Notes: generated from the letters alone by a model not told the origin. A stretch of DNA of 64,000 bases from Solobacterium sp. (GCA_017469885.1 JAFUFO010000031.1:1-64000); one strand, 5' to 3'. Shown: positions 42,227 to 50,652, numbered from the stretch's first letter. Translations and numbers: made by a program.

Positions 42227-42308
42227 GTCTTGACCTTTTTCAATCTCGGGCATATGCGCGTATTTGTTTAAAATATGTGCATTTAATGCACTTTTTCCGC
42301 ATTTGTGA

Positions 42309-42314
42309 TAGGAT
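42309..42314 (+). promoter_or_regulatory. Extended -10 box for a leaderless start
   Basis: TGATAGGAT with six bases to the ATG at 42321; it matches the arrangement in front of the gene at 1383. No ribosome-binding site is present. Confidence 0.4.
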
Positions 42315-42320
42315 TCCGAC

Positions 42321-43628
42321 ATGAGAAAAATCAGTTTTTTCGACACCCTCGGCAACTTCGGCACAGATATCCTGGTCCTTGTGACAGGGATTCTGTTTCT
42401 GACCCGGCGTTATACCGGGTGGTCGATTCTCTATATTCTCGCCGTGGTGATCTGCGCAGCTCTCCCGATCCGGCTTCTGCTCAACATCCGTTCCGGTATC
42501 CGAAGCCTCAATGCCGCAACGATTCTCCTTGTGGTATTTGATATTATCTTTCTCTTTACGATTCTGATACAGCCGGAAAACTTTGTCCGCTGGTTCCATG
42601 TATTCTTCGGATGGTGGATGTTCGGACGCGGTTTCATCTCCCTTGTCGAATTTCATGTACTGATTCATGACCAGCTTCCCGGTGCCTATCGGCGCTTTTT
42701 CATGGGTGTTACTTCCATTATTCTCTCTCTGTTCATGATTCTGAGTCATAACCTGTCCATCAAGACGGATGTGCTGTCCGTATTCGCAGGAATCTATTTT
42801 CTGATGTACGGCATTCTCGGTGCCCTGTTTCATCTCTCCATTCTCCGCCGCCAGCAGCATCCCGAACTTCCCTCCTGGTCGTACAGCCCGCCGATCCTGA
42901 TGAATGCCTTTTTCCCGCTGGAACTGTTCATCTCCCTGCGGCAGCTTGAGAAGTCATCGCGTTTGTCCCATGAAAAAGATCCGCAGGACGCAGATCTCAA
43001 AGTGTTTATTCATATGAAGGGAAAAGGCCCCGAAGCGTTCGGACACATTGATATCTCCTATAAGGGAACCATCATTTCCTACGGAAATCATGACCCGGAA
43101 AGCCGCCGCCTGATGGGCACGTATGGAGACGGCGTGATGCTGTGGGTCGATGAGGAAAAATTCCTGCGTCAGTGCATCAATGTGGAAGGCAAAACAATTG
43201 TCGGCTACGGTATCCGTCTGGATGACAGACAGAAAGCCGTGCTGGAAGAACATATCAAGGAACTGCTTTCCCGGGCGGTTCCATGGAAGAGTGCTGCCCA
43301 GCGGGCAGATGAGGCGGGACAGGACATCACTCCATACAAAGACTACGCAAGCCGGGTGTATAAAAACACCGGCGGTCAGATGTACAAATTTACCCGCGGA
43401 AAATTCCGGACCTATTTTATCTCCTCCACAAACTGCGTTCTGCTTGCGGATGAACTGATCCGCAACAAGGATCTTTCCCTGGTTTATCTGAGCGGCCTTG
43501 TAACACCCGGGGCGTATCTGTCCTTTCTGAACAGTGAGTACCTGAAGCCCAATACGCCGGTCATCTCCCGTACGCTGTACGAGACCATTCCGTCAAAACC
43601 ATCCGAACTCAAAGTAAAACAGCTCTGA
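42321..43628 (+). CDS. Membrane protein: HdeD/DUF308-like helices plus a permuted papain-like (LRAT/NlpC-type) domain
   Basis: A 435-residue protein. Residues 10-172 contain about six membrane helices in the paired style of HdeD/DUF308 proteins. Residues 220-400 form a soluble domain with FGHIDISYKG (His242) and SSTNCVLLADELI (Cys372). This order, histidine first and then an NC motif at a helix start, is that of permuted NlpC/P60 or LRAT-like cysteine hydrolases, which act on peptides or lipids. I did not recognise an exact family, so catalysis is inferred. It is a single gene, with a terminator overlapping its stop codon. Confidence 0.65.
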   Translation: MRKISFFDTLGNFGTDILVLVTGILFLTRRYTGWSILYILAVVICAALPIRLLLNIRSGIRSLNAATILLVVFDIIFLFTILIQPENFVRWFHVFFGWWMFGRGFISLVEFHVLIHDQLPGAYRRFFMGVTSIILSLFMILSHNLSIKTDVLSVFAGIYFLMYGILGALFHLSILRRQQHPELPSWSYSPPILMNAFFPLELFISLRQLEKSSRLSHEKDPQDADLKVFIHMKGKGPEAFGHIDISYKGTIISYGNHDPESRRLMGTYGDGVMLWVDEEKFLRQCINVEGKTIVGYGIRLDDRQKAVLEEHIKELLSRAVPWKSAAQRADEAGQDITPYKDYASRVYKNTGGQMYKFTRGKFRTYFISSTNCVLLADELIRNKDLSLVYLSGLVTPGAYLSFLNSEYLKPNTPVISRTLYETIPSKPSELKVKQL

Positions 43629-43642
43629 TGAGCTGTTTTTTT
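43617..43642. terminator. Bidirectional terminator overlapping a stop codon
   Basis: AAACAGCTC (43617-43625), loop TGAT, GAGCTGTTT (43630-43638), then four more T. The TGA in the loop is the stop codon of the membrane-hydrolase gene. Confidence 0.8.
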
Positions 43643-43645
43643 GTT

Positions 43646-44209
43646 TTACTGTGCGCTGAAGTAAACGAAGAACAGATCGCCTTCGGCTCCGTTCTCTTCC
43701 CCTTCATTCGGTGCGTAGTATTCCAGGAATGACAGAGAGTATTCACTCTGTCCGCCCGGTACGGAGAAGACAAGATCTCCGGTAACGGTCTTTCCGGCGT
43801 CAAGGTCATATTCCGATTCCAGCATGCCTTTTTCCGTCATAGTCGCATCATCGAAGGTGACCGGGAACCGGTAATCTTCGTCGCCATCCGATCCCCACTG
43901 TGCCTGGAAGTCAGAGTCAAACATCGGAATGGTTTCACTGAACGTGTTGTGCAGCGTAACATTTACGACCAGAAGCGTTTCTCCGTCATTCGGTACAACG
44001 CTGCCGTAGCTGTCCTTCAGTTCAGCACTGTTGACCGTGAAGTCAAACCATGCGGTTTTCATCCTGTCACCGATTCCGCCCTCTGCATAGCCGTCTGTCG
44101 GTGTGATCGCATCCTTGTCTACGATACCAGAAACACTGTTGGAATTTCCGCACGCTGCGCAGCTTACAACAAGCAGCGCTGTTGTTAACAGTTTGAATAA
44201 TCGTTTCAT
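43646..44209 (-). CDS. DUF4352-like lipoprotein
   Basis: A 187-residue secreted lipoprotein. The signal ends SCAAC, with the lipidated cysteine near residue 20. The rest fits the DUF4352 immunoglobulin-like fold: WFDFTVNSAELKDSYG, LLVVNVTLHNT and LVFSVPGGQSEYSL. Such domains are found on many Gram-positive surface proteins, often with unknown ligand. A GGGGG-type ribosome-binding site precedes the ATG. It is 32 bases downstream of the LOG-family gene and has a TATAAT box of its own in that gap. Confidence 0.78.
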   Translation of the reverse strand: MKRLFKLLTTALLVVSCAACGNSNSVSGIVDKDAITPTDGYAEGGIGDRMKTAWFDFTVNSAELKDSYGSVVPNDGETLLVVNVTLHNTFSETIPMFDSDFQAQWGSDGDEDYRFPVTFDDATMTEKGMLESEYDLDAGKTVTGDLVFSVPGGQSEYSLSFLEYYAPNEGEENGAEGDLFFVYFSAQ

Positions 44210-44241
44210 TATAAATTCCCCCTGAATATTACCTATTTTAA

Positions 44242-44775
44242 TTATAACGTAATTCCTGCCATCTGAAGTGCCTGAGCCGGTGTTTGTGCAAACTGTATAC
44301 GGGAAAACTCATCTTCCCGCAGGAACCCTTCCCGCACCATCTTCCTGTACATATCCCGGAATTCATCATAATAGCCGTCCGGGCTGAACAGGATACATGG
44401 CTTATGAATCAGGCCGATCCGTACGGCAGAAATGATCTCACTGATCTCTTCGATTGTGCCCGGACCGCCCGGCAGTGCAATAAATGCATCACCCAGATCC
44501 ATCATCTTCTGCTTGCGCTCTGACATGGACTTCACAACATGAAGCTCCGCCAGTTCAGTATGTCCGCGCTTCAGAAAGAACTCCGGAATAACACCGATGA
44601 CCTTGCCGCCGGAGGCAATTACCGCATCTGCAGTGCGTCCCATCAGGCCGTCATTTGCGCCGCCGTACACCATGGTATTGCCCGTACTTCCGATACCGCG
44701 GCCGATTTCCTCCGCATACTTCAGATATTTAGGGTCATTGCCCGGATTGGAGCCAAGATACACTGTAATGTTCAT
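44242..44775 (-). CDS. LOG family protein (TIGR00730; cytokinin-type phosphoribohydrolase family)
   Basis: A 177-residue Rossmann-fold protein. The hallmark motifs are VYGGANDGLMG (near residue 40) and ALPGGPGTIEE (near 105), the phosphate-binding and catalytic loop of nucleoside 5'-monophosphate phosphoribohydrolases. It would cleave the base from AMP or a related nucleotide. It starts five bases after the AlkD-like gene with an AAGAAGGA ribosome-binding site, as the last gene of the sigma-factor operon. Confidence 0.9.
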   Translation of the reverse strand: MNITVYLGSNPGNDPKYLKYAEEIGRGIGSTGNTMVYGGANDGLMGRTADAVIASGGKVIGVIPEFFLKRGHTELAELHVVKSMSERKQKMMDLGDAFIALPGGPGTIEEISEIISAVRIGLIHKPCILFSPDGYYDEFRDMYRKMVREGFLREDEFSRIQFAQTPAQALQMAGITL

Positions 44776-44780
44776 ATTAA

Positions 44781-45473
44781 TTATCCTTCTTTTCTGCGCA
44801 TCGTTTTCAGGTATGTCTTCTGATCTTCCGGAATCCGGTAGCTCTCAACAGCTTTCTGAATGGTTTTATTGTGGGTCCAGGGATCCATCCGATGCTGTTC
44901 CAATAACGGCATGACCGTATCCGGCTGTTTTGCCAGTGCAGTGGCCATATACCATGCGGCCATCATCCGTACATAATAGTGATCAAAGCGCAGGTCTGCG
45001 ATCCGCTCTGCCTGTTCTGCCTGAAACGCATCATCAAGATAATACGCCATGTACATTCCGATTGCCGTACGTACAGTATACGGTTCTCTGGACTTCATCC
45101 ATCTGCGCAGGATCGGCTCTGCCTGGTCCGTATGTTTCGCAATGATCTTCGGCCGGAGCGCATCCGTCACATTCCAGCATTTCACATACGGAAGAAACGC
45201 TCCCAACCGCTCCATACATTCGTCAAAGTCTTTTATTTCATTGATCACAAATGCATGGATCTGATTTTCTTCCAGATAACGATGCGGAACATCGTTCAAA
45301 AATGTTTCCGCATTTCCTTCCCGTACGATCTGCTTTGCGAGCTTCCGCAGCAGCGGAACACGCACGCCGAGAATCGATGAGGGCTCGATATTCGGAGTCA
45401 GCTTTGCGACAAATGCCGCATTGTCATCTTCCCGCATCGCTTCAAGTTCTGCCCGCAGAATATGCCGTTTCAT
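44781..45473 (-). CDS. AlkD-like DNA alkylation repair protein
   Basis: A 230-residue HEAT-like repeat protein of the AlkC/AlkD family, DNA glycosylases that remove N3- and N7-alkylpurines. The all-helical repeats, GVRVPLLRKLAKQI near the start, and NWNVTDAL-like and REPYTVRTAIGMYM segments match AlkD. The ATG at 45473 is preferred because it overlaps the upstream stop codon by four bases and starts at the conserved first helix; the open frame extends 22 codons upstream. It belongs to the operon headed by the ECF sigma gene. Confidence 0.85.
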   Translation of the reverse strand: MKRHILRAELEAMREDDNAAFVAKLTPNIEPSSILGVRVPLLRKLAKQIVREGNAETFLNDVPHRYLEENQIHAFVINEIKDFDECMERLGAFLPYVKCWNVTDALRPKIIAKHTDQAEPILRRWMKSREPYTVRTAIGMYMAYYLDDAFQAEQAERIADLRFDHYYVRMMAAWYMATALAKQPDTVMPLLEQHRMDPWTHNKTIQKAVESYRIPEDQKTYLKTMRRKEG

Positions 45474-46663
45474 GCGTTCTGTTCCTTTCCGACTGCCGCA
45501 AAGACAATCAGTGTGCCGAGTACCGCCATGACAACGCATGCCGCCAGGAATGCGCCGACACCAAGGCGGTCAATCATGAAGCCGCCCGAGAAACTGCTCA
45601 GAAGACCTGCGGCAGAAGACGCAAGCGGCATCAGGGACTGCCCTTTAACCGCATCCTCCGCAGAGGTATGTTCATGCATATAGGCGACAATGGCCGGAAT
45701 ATAGACAGCGAAACTGACCATCTGAAACACCATGGCAAACAGAACTGCCGCATAACTTTTCGCCATCAGAAGAATGACATGCTTCACGATATATCCGATA
45801 CCGGCAATTTTCAGCAGTGTGCCGGTAGAGATTTTCCTGCGCACCCGTTCAAACAGGACCATAGCCGGAATTTCGGAAATGGCTGCGACAGAAAGCGCAA
45901 AGCCCATGTTTTCTGTTGTGCCGCCGACATGATTCATGATCTGAAGCAGATATGATCCGCAGGCATTTGCGCAGAACATCAGACACGTGCCGCCTGCAGT
46001 AAGCAGAAGCAGCTTTCCGTGCGTGCGGGCAAACTCCATCAGACTTCCCGGATTCTGTTTCTCTTCTGAATGCACATCCGGCTGATCCTTTGAAGAGGAT
46101 GCCGTACGGCTGAGCATTGCCAGCAGAGCCAGCATCACTGCCAGAACAGCAATCGTCATCAGCGGAATCATCGATATACCGAACCGCTGGGTAAGAACCC
46201 CGAGCAGTGCACTGAACAGCGAATAGCCGAGCGACCCCATCGCTCTGGCAACACCGTAATTCATCTTATGACCGGCCCGCTCGAGGAAGAAATTCATCTC
46301 ATTGATCAGCGGCTGCATGATCGTCTGCAGGATATAACAGAGCACATAGAACACAAACAGTGCCGTTCCGTTTCCCTGTACCGCCAGCAGTCCGCCAAGG
46401 CACAGAATCAGAAGGCCTGCCAGCAGTGACGTGATACCGGCAGGCGTCAGCCTGCGGGACCGGTCCGCAAGATCCGCCAGCACCGGTTCCAGGATCAGTG
46501 AACCGATGCTTCCAAGCGTCATGACAATGCCGACCAGCGAACTTGAAAACCCGTTCGGCAGAAGGAACGCCGAAGAAAAACTGTAAATGGAAAGATTGGT
46601 CATCCAGTAGAAAAACTGAAGTGACGCATACTGCGCCGGAATCCGGTCTTTCGCGCGGTTCAT
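45470..46663 (-). CDS. Major facilitator superfamily transporter
   Basis: A 397-residue membrane protein with twelve predicted helices. GIVMTLGSIGSLILEPVLADLADRSRR is the MFS loop between helices 2 and 3. The overall look is close to the oligosaccharide/nucleoside-symporter-like MFS_1 group. The transported molecule is not predictable. Both ends overlap neighbouring genes by four bases (anti-sigma-like gene upstream, AlkD-like downstream), which shows tight operon coupling. Confidence 0.85.
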   Translation of the reverse strand: MNRAKDRIPAQYASLQFFYWMTNLSIYSFSSAFLLPNGFSSSLVGIVMTLGSIGSLILEPVLADLADRSRRLTPAGITSLLAGLLILCLGGLLAVQGNGTALFVFYVLCYILQTIMQPLINEMNFFLERAGHKMNYGVARAMGSLGYSLFSALLGVLTQRFGISMIPLMTIAVLAVMLALLAMLSRTASSSKDQPDVHSEEKQNPGSLMEFARTHGKLLLLTAGGTCLMFCANACGSYLLQIMNHVGGTTENMGFALSVAAISEIPAMVLFERVRRKISTGTLLKIAGIGYIVKHVILLMAKSYAAVLFAMVFQMVSFAVYIPAIVAYMHEHTSAEDAVKGQSLMPLASSAAGLLSSFSGGFMIDRLGVGAFLAACVVMAVLGTLIVFAAVGKEQNA

Positions 46664-47322
46664 TGCGCATTCTCCCGGATATAGGCTTCCAGATGTTCTG
46701 CCTCAGACGGTTCCACCGGAGTATCGAATACAATGCGGTATTCAATGCCGTTTACTTCAAACACCCGTTCTTCGATCTTCGCTTCCGTCTGGTTTGAAAT
46801 CGCTTCGCTGACTGCCTCCGCATCCGCTTCATAAGCCCCCGCAGCCTGCACTTCCGGCTCCGTGACCGGGGCGGAGAAAATCCGGATCTGCCCGCTGTCC
46901 CCGGAAAGCGTAATGCATGCCTGTTTCTCTGAAACCTGCTCATACGAAGCAGTCATATCCTGTGCATAGCCGCTCAGATCCGGAATGCGGTAGCCAAGCG
47001 CAGAGGAAAGTGTTTCTGCGCTGAGGACAGCCTCTGCCGGCGCAGCGGCATCCATCAGTTCCGTTTCCGCCGCAGTTTCTTCCCGTGCCGTACTTTCTTC
47101 CGCCGCATTTGCCGGTGCTGCGTGCTGCACCTTCGTGCGCGGCAGGATCAGAAATGCGAACAGTGCGAGACCGCACGCAAAAACCGCCGCCCAGCGCCAC
47201 CCGGGAACGGTGCGCTTTGCCGGTTTGATATCCGCTGCGAGGATCTCTTTGAGGATATCCTCTTTTGCCTCTTCGCTCAGGCGGATCGATTCGTTGTATT
47301 TCTGATATTTATTCGAAGTCAT
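46660..47322 (-). CDS. Probable membrane-bound anti-sigma factor
   Basis: A 220-residue single-pass membrane protein. Residues 1-40 are a cytoplasmic charged helix region, residues 43-62 (WAAVFACGLALFAFLIL) a membrane helix, then an Ala/Glu-rich linker and an extracellular domain (110-220) with a SLGYRIPDLSGY segment resembling DUF4367-type sensor domains. It overlaps the ECF sigma gene by 14 bases. Position and topology suggest it holds the sigma factor at the membrane until an envelope signal arrives. No zinc-binding anti-sigma motif is present. Confidence 0.72.
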   Translation of the reverse strand: MTSNKYQKYNESIRLSEEAKEDILKEILAADIKPAKRTVPGWRWAAVFACGLALFAFLILPRTKVQHAAPANAAEESTAREETAAETELMDAAAPAEAVLSAETLSSALGYRIPDLSGYAQDMTASYEQVSEKQACITLSGDSGQIRIFSAPVTEPEVQAAGAYEADAEAVSEAISNQTEAKIEERVFEVNGIEYRIVFDTPVEPSEAEHLEAYIRENAQ

Positions 47323-47800
47323 AACTATCTTTGAGTATCTCTTTCAGTTTCGCTCTTGCACGGAAGAGGTCCGAACGGACGGTTCCCTCGCGCCTTCCGA
47401 CAATATCCGCTATTTCAGTCACGGAATAACCTTCCTGATAAAACAGATGGATGATCTCCCGATAACGCATCGGCAGCTGTCCGACCGCCTCCCATACAAA
47501 CTTCAGATCAGCATCCTGTGCATCTTCTGTATTGTCATCGAGTTCTTCTGCGGCATGGGTTTTCTGATAACGGAGCCGGTTGCGTGACAGGTTTGCGGCG
47601 GTTTTCATCAGCCATCCTTTTTCTTTTCCGGCATCACCGCCGAAATCCGGATCATAGCGCAGCAGCTGCAGGATGGTATCCTGTACGATCTCCTGGGCAT
47701 CCGCCTCATTGCGCAGATACGAGCAGGCAAGACGAAAGAGACTGTCGCCGTAGCGGTCCAGAATTCGCCGTACCTTCAGTTCCCGTACCGATAATGCCAT
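47309..47800 (-). CDS. ECF-type RNA polymerase sigma factor
   Basis: A 163-residue sigma factor with region 2 (GDSLFRLACSYLRNEADAQEIVQDTILQLL) and region 4 (LPMRYREIIHLFYQEGYSVTEIADIVGRREGTVRSDLFRARAKL), the two domains of extracytoplasmic-function sigma factors. The ATG at 47800 is chosen over one 12 codons earlier because region 2 follows at the usual distance and a TACAAT box lies six bases upstream. It heads an operon with an anti-sigma-like protein, an MFS transporter, an AlkD-like protein and a LOG-family protein, probably an envelope or alkylation stress regulon. Confidence 0.9.
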   Translation of the reverse strand: MALSVRELKVRRILDRYGDSLFRLACSYLRNEADAQEIVQDTILQLLRYDPDFGGDAGKEKGWLMKTAANLSRNRLRYQKTHAAEELDDNTEDAQDADLKFVWEAVGQLPMRYREIIHLFYQEGYSVTEIADIVGRREGTVRSDLFRARAKLKEILKDSYDFE

Positions 47801-47806
47801 ATCGTT

Positions 47807-47836
47807 ATTGTAACCTCCGGCAGACCGATGGCTCAA
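47807..47836 (-). promoter_or_regulatory. Promoter of the sigma-factor operon (leaderless type)
   Basis: TTGAGC (47836-47831), 18-base spacer, TACAAT (47812-47807), six bases to the ATG at 47800. A GGAGG lies within the spacer, too far upstream to serve the start codon if transcription begins at the ATG. Confidence 0.45.
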
Positions 47837-47887
47837 TCATAATATCTCCATACTGGAAACACATCTCCCGCCCCTTTCGTTGCAGAT

Positions 47888-47912
47888 AAAAAGGCAGAAC
47901 TCAATCTGCCTT
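47888..47912 (-). terminator. Terminator overlapping the end of the DUF5673-like gene
   Basis: On the minus strand AAGGCAGA (47912-47905), loop TTGAGT, TCTGCCTT (47898-47891), then TTT. The stop codon is within the loop. Confidence 0.75.
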
Positions 47913-48425
47913 CGTTTCGGGTTTTGTCTCCTGTTTCGCCGCTTTCTTTCCGGTGCTTTCTGCGGCAGTCTTTGTCTTTGTGCGGGTGCTCTTTTTGGCA
48001 ACACCGGCATGTTTGGACAGGTAACTGCGCACTTCCTTCATCTGTTCGGGAAGAAAGTAAACCGGAGTCGGTGCACGGCGGATCGTAAAGTTCACACAGT
48101 GCTGTTCATCGTCGATCACAATCGGCTTTGTTTTCTCATACGGATACAGCCGTCCGATCATGACAACGCCTTTCGGGGAAAGACCCGATTCCATCTTCCA
48201 GTAGATACCGCCCATCACCGCAAGCAGGATGGTCTGGACCCAGCGGAACACGCCTTTGTAATTAAAGAATCCAAGCAGTGCAATCGCCCAGAACAGTGCC
48301 GGAATCACCCAGCGCGGTCCGAGAACGGTCTTGACCTGAATCTCCTTTGAACTGTTGTACATCCGATACAGCATGTAAAGAATCACCGCATCGAGAATGT
48401 AAAAAATAAGATCACCAACTGTCAT
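47901..48425 (-). CDS. Conserved membrane protein with Lys/Thr-rich C-terminus
   Basis: A 174-residue protein. Three hydrophobic segments (about 4-20, 38-55, 60-78) are followed by a beta-rich cytoplasmic domain (KPIVIDDEQHCVNFTIRR, PVYFLPEQMKEVRSYLSK) similar in layout to DUF5673/YcxB-like proteins. The last 30 residues are a Lys/Thr/Glu-rich tail. Its function is unknown. A good AAAGGAG ribosome-binding site precedes the ATG. It is a single gene between two terminators. Confidence 0.65.
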   Translation of the reverse strand: MTVGDLIFYILDAVILYMLYRMYNSSKEIQVKTVLGPRWVIPALFWAIALLGFFNYKGVFRWVQTILLAVMGGIYWKMESGLSPKGVVMIGRLYPYEKTKPIVIDDEQHCVNFTIRRAPTPVYFLPEQMKEVRSYLSKHAGVAKKSTRTKTKTAAESTGKKAAKQETKPETKAD

Positions 48426-48449
48426 AAAACTCCTTTTTTATCGTTCCGG

Positions 48450-48471
48450 AAAAAGACGGATTTCTCCGTCT
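48450..48471 (-). terminator. Terminator of the liv/CBS operon
   Basis: On the minus strand AGACGGA, loop GAAA, TCCGTCT, then TTTTCC. It follows the CBS-ACT stop codon. Confidence 0.82.
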
Positions 48472-48478
48472 CTTCCTC

Positions 48479-49162
48479 TTATTTTACTGGATGCTTGACG
48501 CGTTTGCCGTCAATTGTTGTCTGAACAATTTCGGTAATCGTATATCCGGCCTTCAGAAGAATGTCGCGCATCTTCTCAACCGGAATCTCGCCGGTTGCCT
48601 TTACGACAACTTCCGTTCCGCGCTCTTCCGTATGGAATACCGCCAGGGATTCCACATTGGCAAGGTTATCCGCAAAGAGTTTGGAGATACCCTGGAAATA
48701 ACCCGGCTGGTCAACGCACCGGATAACGAAACGGGTTCCGCGTTTGCCGTATCCGAGCAGATCAACGAACGCCTGGAACATATCCTTCTCGGTGATGATG
48801 CCGAGCACCTTGCGGTCTGCGTCAACGACCGGAAGCACGGAGATGTTGTTGTCGATCATGATCTTGGCGGCTTCCTCAAGGAACACATCCTCTGTGGTTG
48901 TCTTGACGTCCGTGATCATGATGTCGCTGACCTTGCGCTTGGACAACAGATAATTCAGTTCAAAGATGGAAAGCGATGTGGACTGCGCACCGCTGCTCTC
49001 TTCGACAACGCCCTGTGTGACAAGACCGATGAGAGCTCCGTTTTCATCTACGACAGGCAGACGATGGAAATTGTTTCTTCCCATGATCTCGACAGCTTTG
49101 GAAATCGAGACATCCTTGGTAACCGTCTGCGGATTCCTGGTCATATGATCCTTAACGTACAT
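48479..49162 (-). CDS. CBS-domain pair with C-terminal ACT domain (AcuB-like)
   Basis: A 227-residue cytoplasmic regulatory protein. Two CBS domains (about 1-60 and 78-135: MTRNPQTVTKDVSISKAVEIM and MITDVKTTTEDVFLEEAAKIM) bind adenine nucleotides. A C-terminal ACT-like domain (140-210, RFVIRCVDQPGYFQGISKLFADN) usually binds amino acids. The layout is that of AcuB. It lies three bases after livF, with a GGAGG ribosome-binding site, at the end of the branched-chain amino acid ABC operon. It may therefore sense energy state and amino acids to adjust transport (inference). Confidence 0.85.
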   Translation of the reverse strand: MYVKDHMTRNPQTVTKDVSISKAVEIMGRNNFHRLPVVDENGALIGLVTQGVVEESSGAQSTSLSIFELNYLLSKRKVSDIMITDVKTTTEDVFLEEAAKIMIDNNISVLPVVDADRKVLGIITEKDMFQAFVDLLGYGKRGTRFVIRCVDQPGYFQGISKLFADNLANVESLAVFHTEERGTEVVVKATGEIPVEKMRDILLKAGYTITEIVQTTIDGKRVKHPVK

Positions 49163-49165
49163 GAT

Positions 49166-49882
49166 TTATCCTCCTAAATACGCTTTCTGTACACGTTCAT
49201 CCTTTGCCAGTTCAGCACCGGTTCCCGAGAGCGTGATTTTTCCGGTTTCAAGTACATATGCATGGTGGGCAATCGCAAGTGCACGCTTCGCATTCTGTTC
49301 AACGAGCAGAACGGTTGTCCCCTTCTTGTTGATCTCTTCTATAATACTGAATATTTCGGAAACAAGCAGCGGAGAAAGACCCATGGAAGGTTCATCCAGC
49401 AGCATGATCTTCGGGTCTGCCATCAGTGCCCGTCCCATTGCCAGCATCTGCTGTTCACCGCCGGAAAGCGTTCCGGCAAGCTGGGTGCGGCGTTCCTTCA
49501 GACGCGGGAACAGTGTATAGACATTGTCCATATCCGCCTCGATCTTATCCTTGTCCTTGCGAAAGAAGGCACCGAGGGTCAGGTTTTCCTCAACCGTTTC
49601 CTGCGCAAAGACACGGCGTCCTTCCGGAACCTGCGCAAGACCGCGCGTAACGATGGTATGCGGCGGCACTTTCGTAAGATCCGTACCGTCCAGGAAAATC
49701 GAACCGGATGCCGGTTTGATCAGTCCGGAGATTGCATGCATCGTTGTGGTCTTTCCGGCACCGTTTGCGCCGATCAGGGTGACGATTTCACCGTCTTTTA
49801 CTTCAAAGGTGATTCCTTTGATCGCTTCGATCATACCGTAGCGTACGACCAGATTTTCTACATTCAGCATAAGTTTCGTCAC
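49166..49882 (-). CDS. livF: Branched-chain amino acid ABC transporter ATP-binding protein LivF
   Basis: A 238-residue ABC ATPase. Walker A GANGAGKTT, the LSGGEQQM signature, Walker B IMLLDEPSMGLSP and the switch histidine region are all present. The short form with GLAQVPEGRRVF is characteristic of LivF. It pairs with LivG to energise the LivH-LivM permease. It overlaps livG by four bases and is followed three bases later by the CBS-ACT gene. Confidence 0.94.
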   Translation of the reverse strand: MTKLMLNVENLVVRYGMIEAIKGITFEVKDGEIVTLIGANGAGKTTTMHAISGLIKPASGSIFLDGTDLTKVPPHTIVTRGLAQVPEGRRVFAQETVEENLTLGAFFRKDKDKIEADMDNVYTLFPRLKERRTQLAGTLSGGEQQMLAMGRALMADPKIMLLDEPSMGLSPLLVSEIFSIIEEINKKGTTVLLVEQNAKRALAIAHHAYVLETGKITLSGTGAELAKDERVQKAYLGG

Positions 49883-50652
49883 TCTCCCAGATAAGCTTTG
49901 ATAACCTGCGGATTTGCCTGAATCTCCGCCGGTGTTCCCTCTGCCAGCAGCATGCCGTAGTTCAGTACGGAAATGCGTTCGCAGATGCCCATTACAAGCT
50001 TCATATCATGTTCGATCAGAAGAATCGCAATGTGGAAGTGATCCCGTACAAAACGGATCATATCCATGAGGTCGGCGGTCTCCTGCGGGTTCATGCCGGC
50101 TGCCGGTTCATCCAGCAGCAGGAGTTTCGGTTTTGTCGCCATGGCACGGGCGATTTCAAGACGCCGCTGTGCACCGTACGGAAGATTTCCGGCAATCAGA
50201 TCTGCATCTTTATCAAGACCGAAGATGCGAAGCAGCTCCATCGCTTCTTCCGTAACCTTCGCTTCCTGTTCACGGTACTTCGGAAGCCGCAGCACCGCCT
50301 CAACATTATTGTACGTGATCTGGTTGTTCATGCCGATCTTGACATTGTCGATCACGCTCATATTGGAGAAGAGACGGATATTCTGGAAGGTCCGGGCAAT
50401 ACCGGCCTTGTTCATCTCAACAACACTCATGCGGGCGGTATCCTGTCCGCAGAATTTGATCGTTCCGCGGCTGGGCTGATAAACCTTCGTCAGCATGTTG
50501 AAGACGGTGGTCTTACCGGCGCCGTTGGGACCGATGAGACCGACGATCTCATTGTTATATACCTTCAGATTGAAGTCATTGACCGCAGTCAGTCCGCCGA
50601 AGTCGATGCCAAGATCGATGACTTCGAGAACGGGAATCTTATTTTCACTCAT
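49879..50652 (-). CDS. livG: Branched-chain amino acid ABC transporter ATP-binding protein LivG
   Basis: A 257-residue ABC ATPase with GPNGAGKTTVFN (Walker A), the ARTFQNIRLF segment typical of LivG, the signature LPYGAQRRLEIARA and Walker B LLLLDEPAAGMNP. It overlaps livM by eight bases and livF by four, consistent with stoichiometric expression of the transporter. Confidence 0.94.
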   Translation of the reverse strand: MSENKIPVLEVIDLGIDFGGLTAVNDFNLKVYNNEIVGLIGPNGAGKTTVFNMLTKVYQPSRGTIKFCGQDTARMSVVEMNKAGIARTFQNIRLFSNMSVIDNVKIGMNNQITYNNVEAVLRLPKYREQEAKVTEEAMELLRIFGLDKDADLIAGNLPYGAQRRLEIARAMATKPKLLLLDEPAAGMNPQETADLMDMIRFVRDHFHIAILLIEHDMKLVMGICERISVLNYGMLLAEGTPAEIQANPQVIKAYLGE

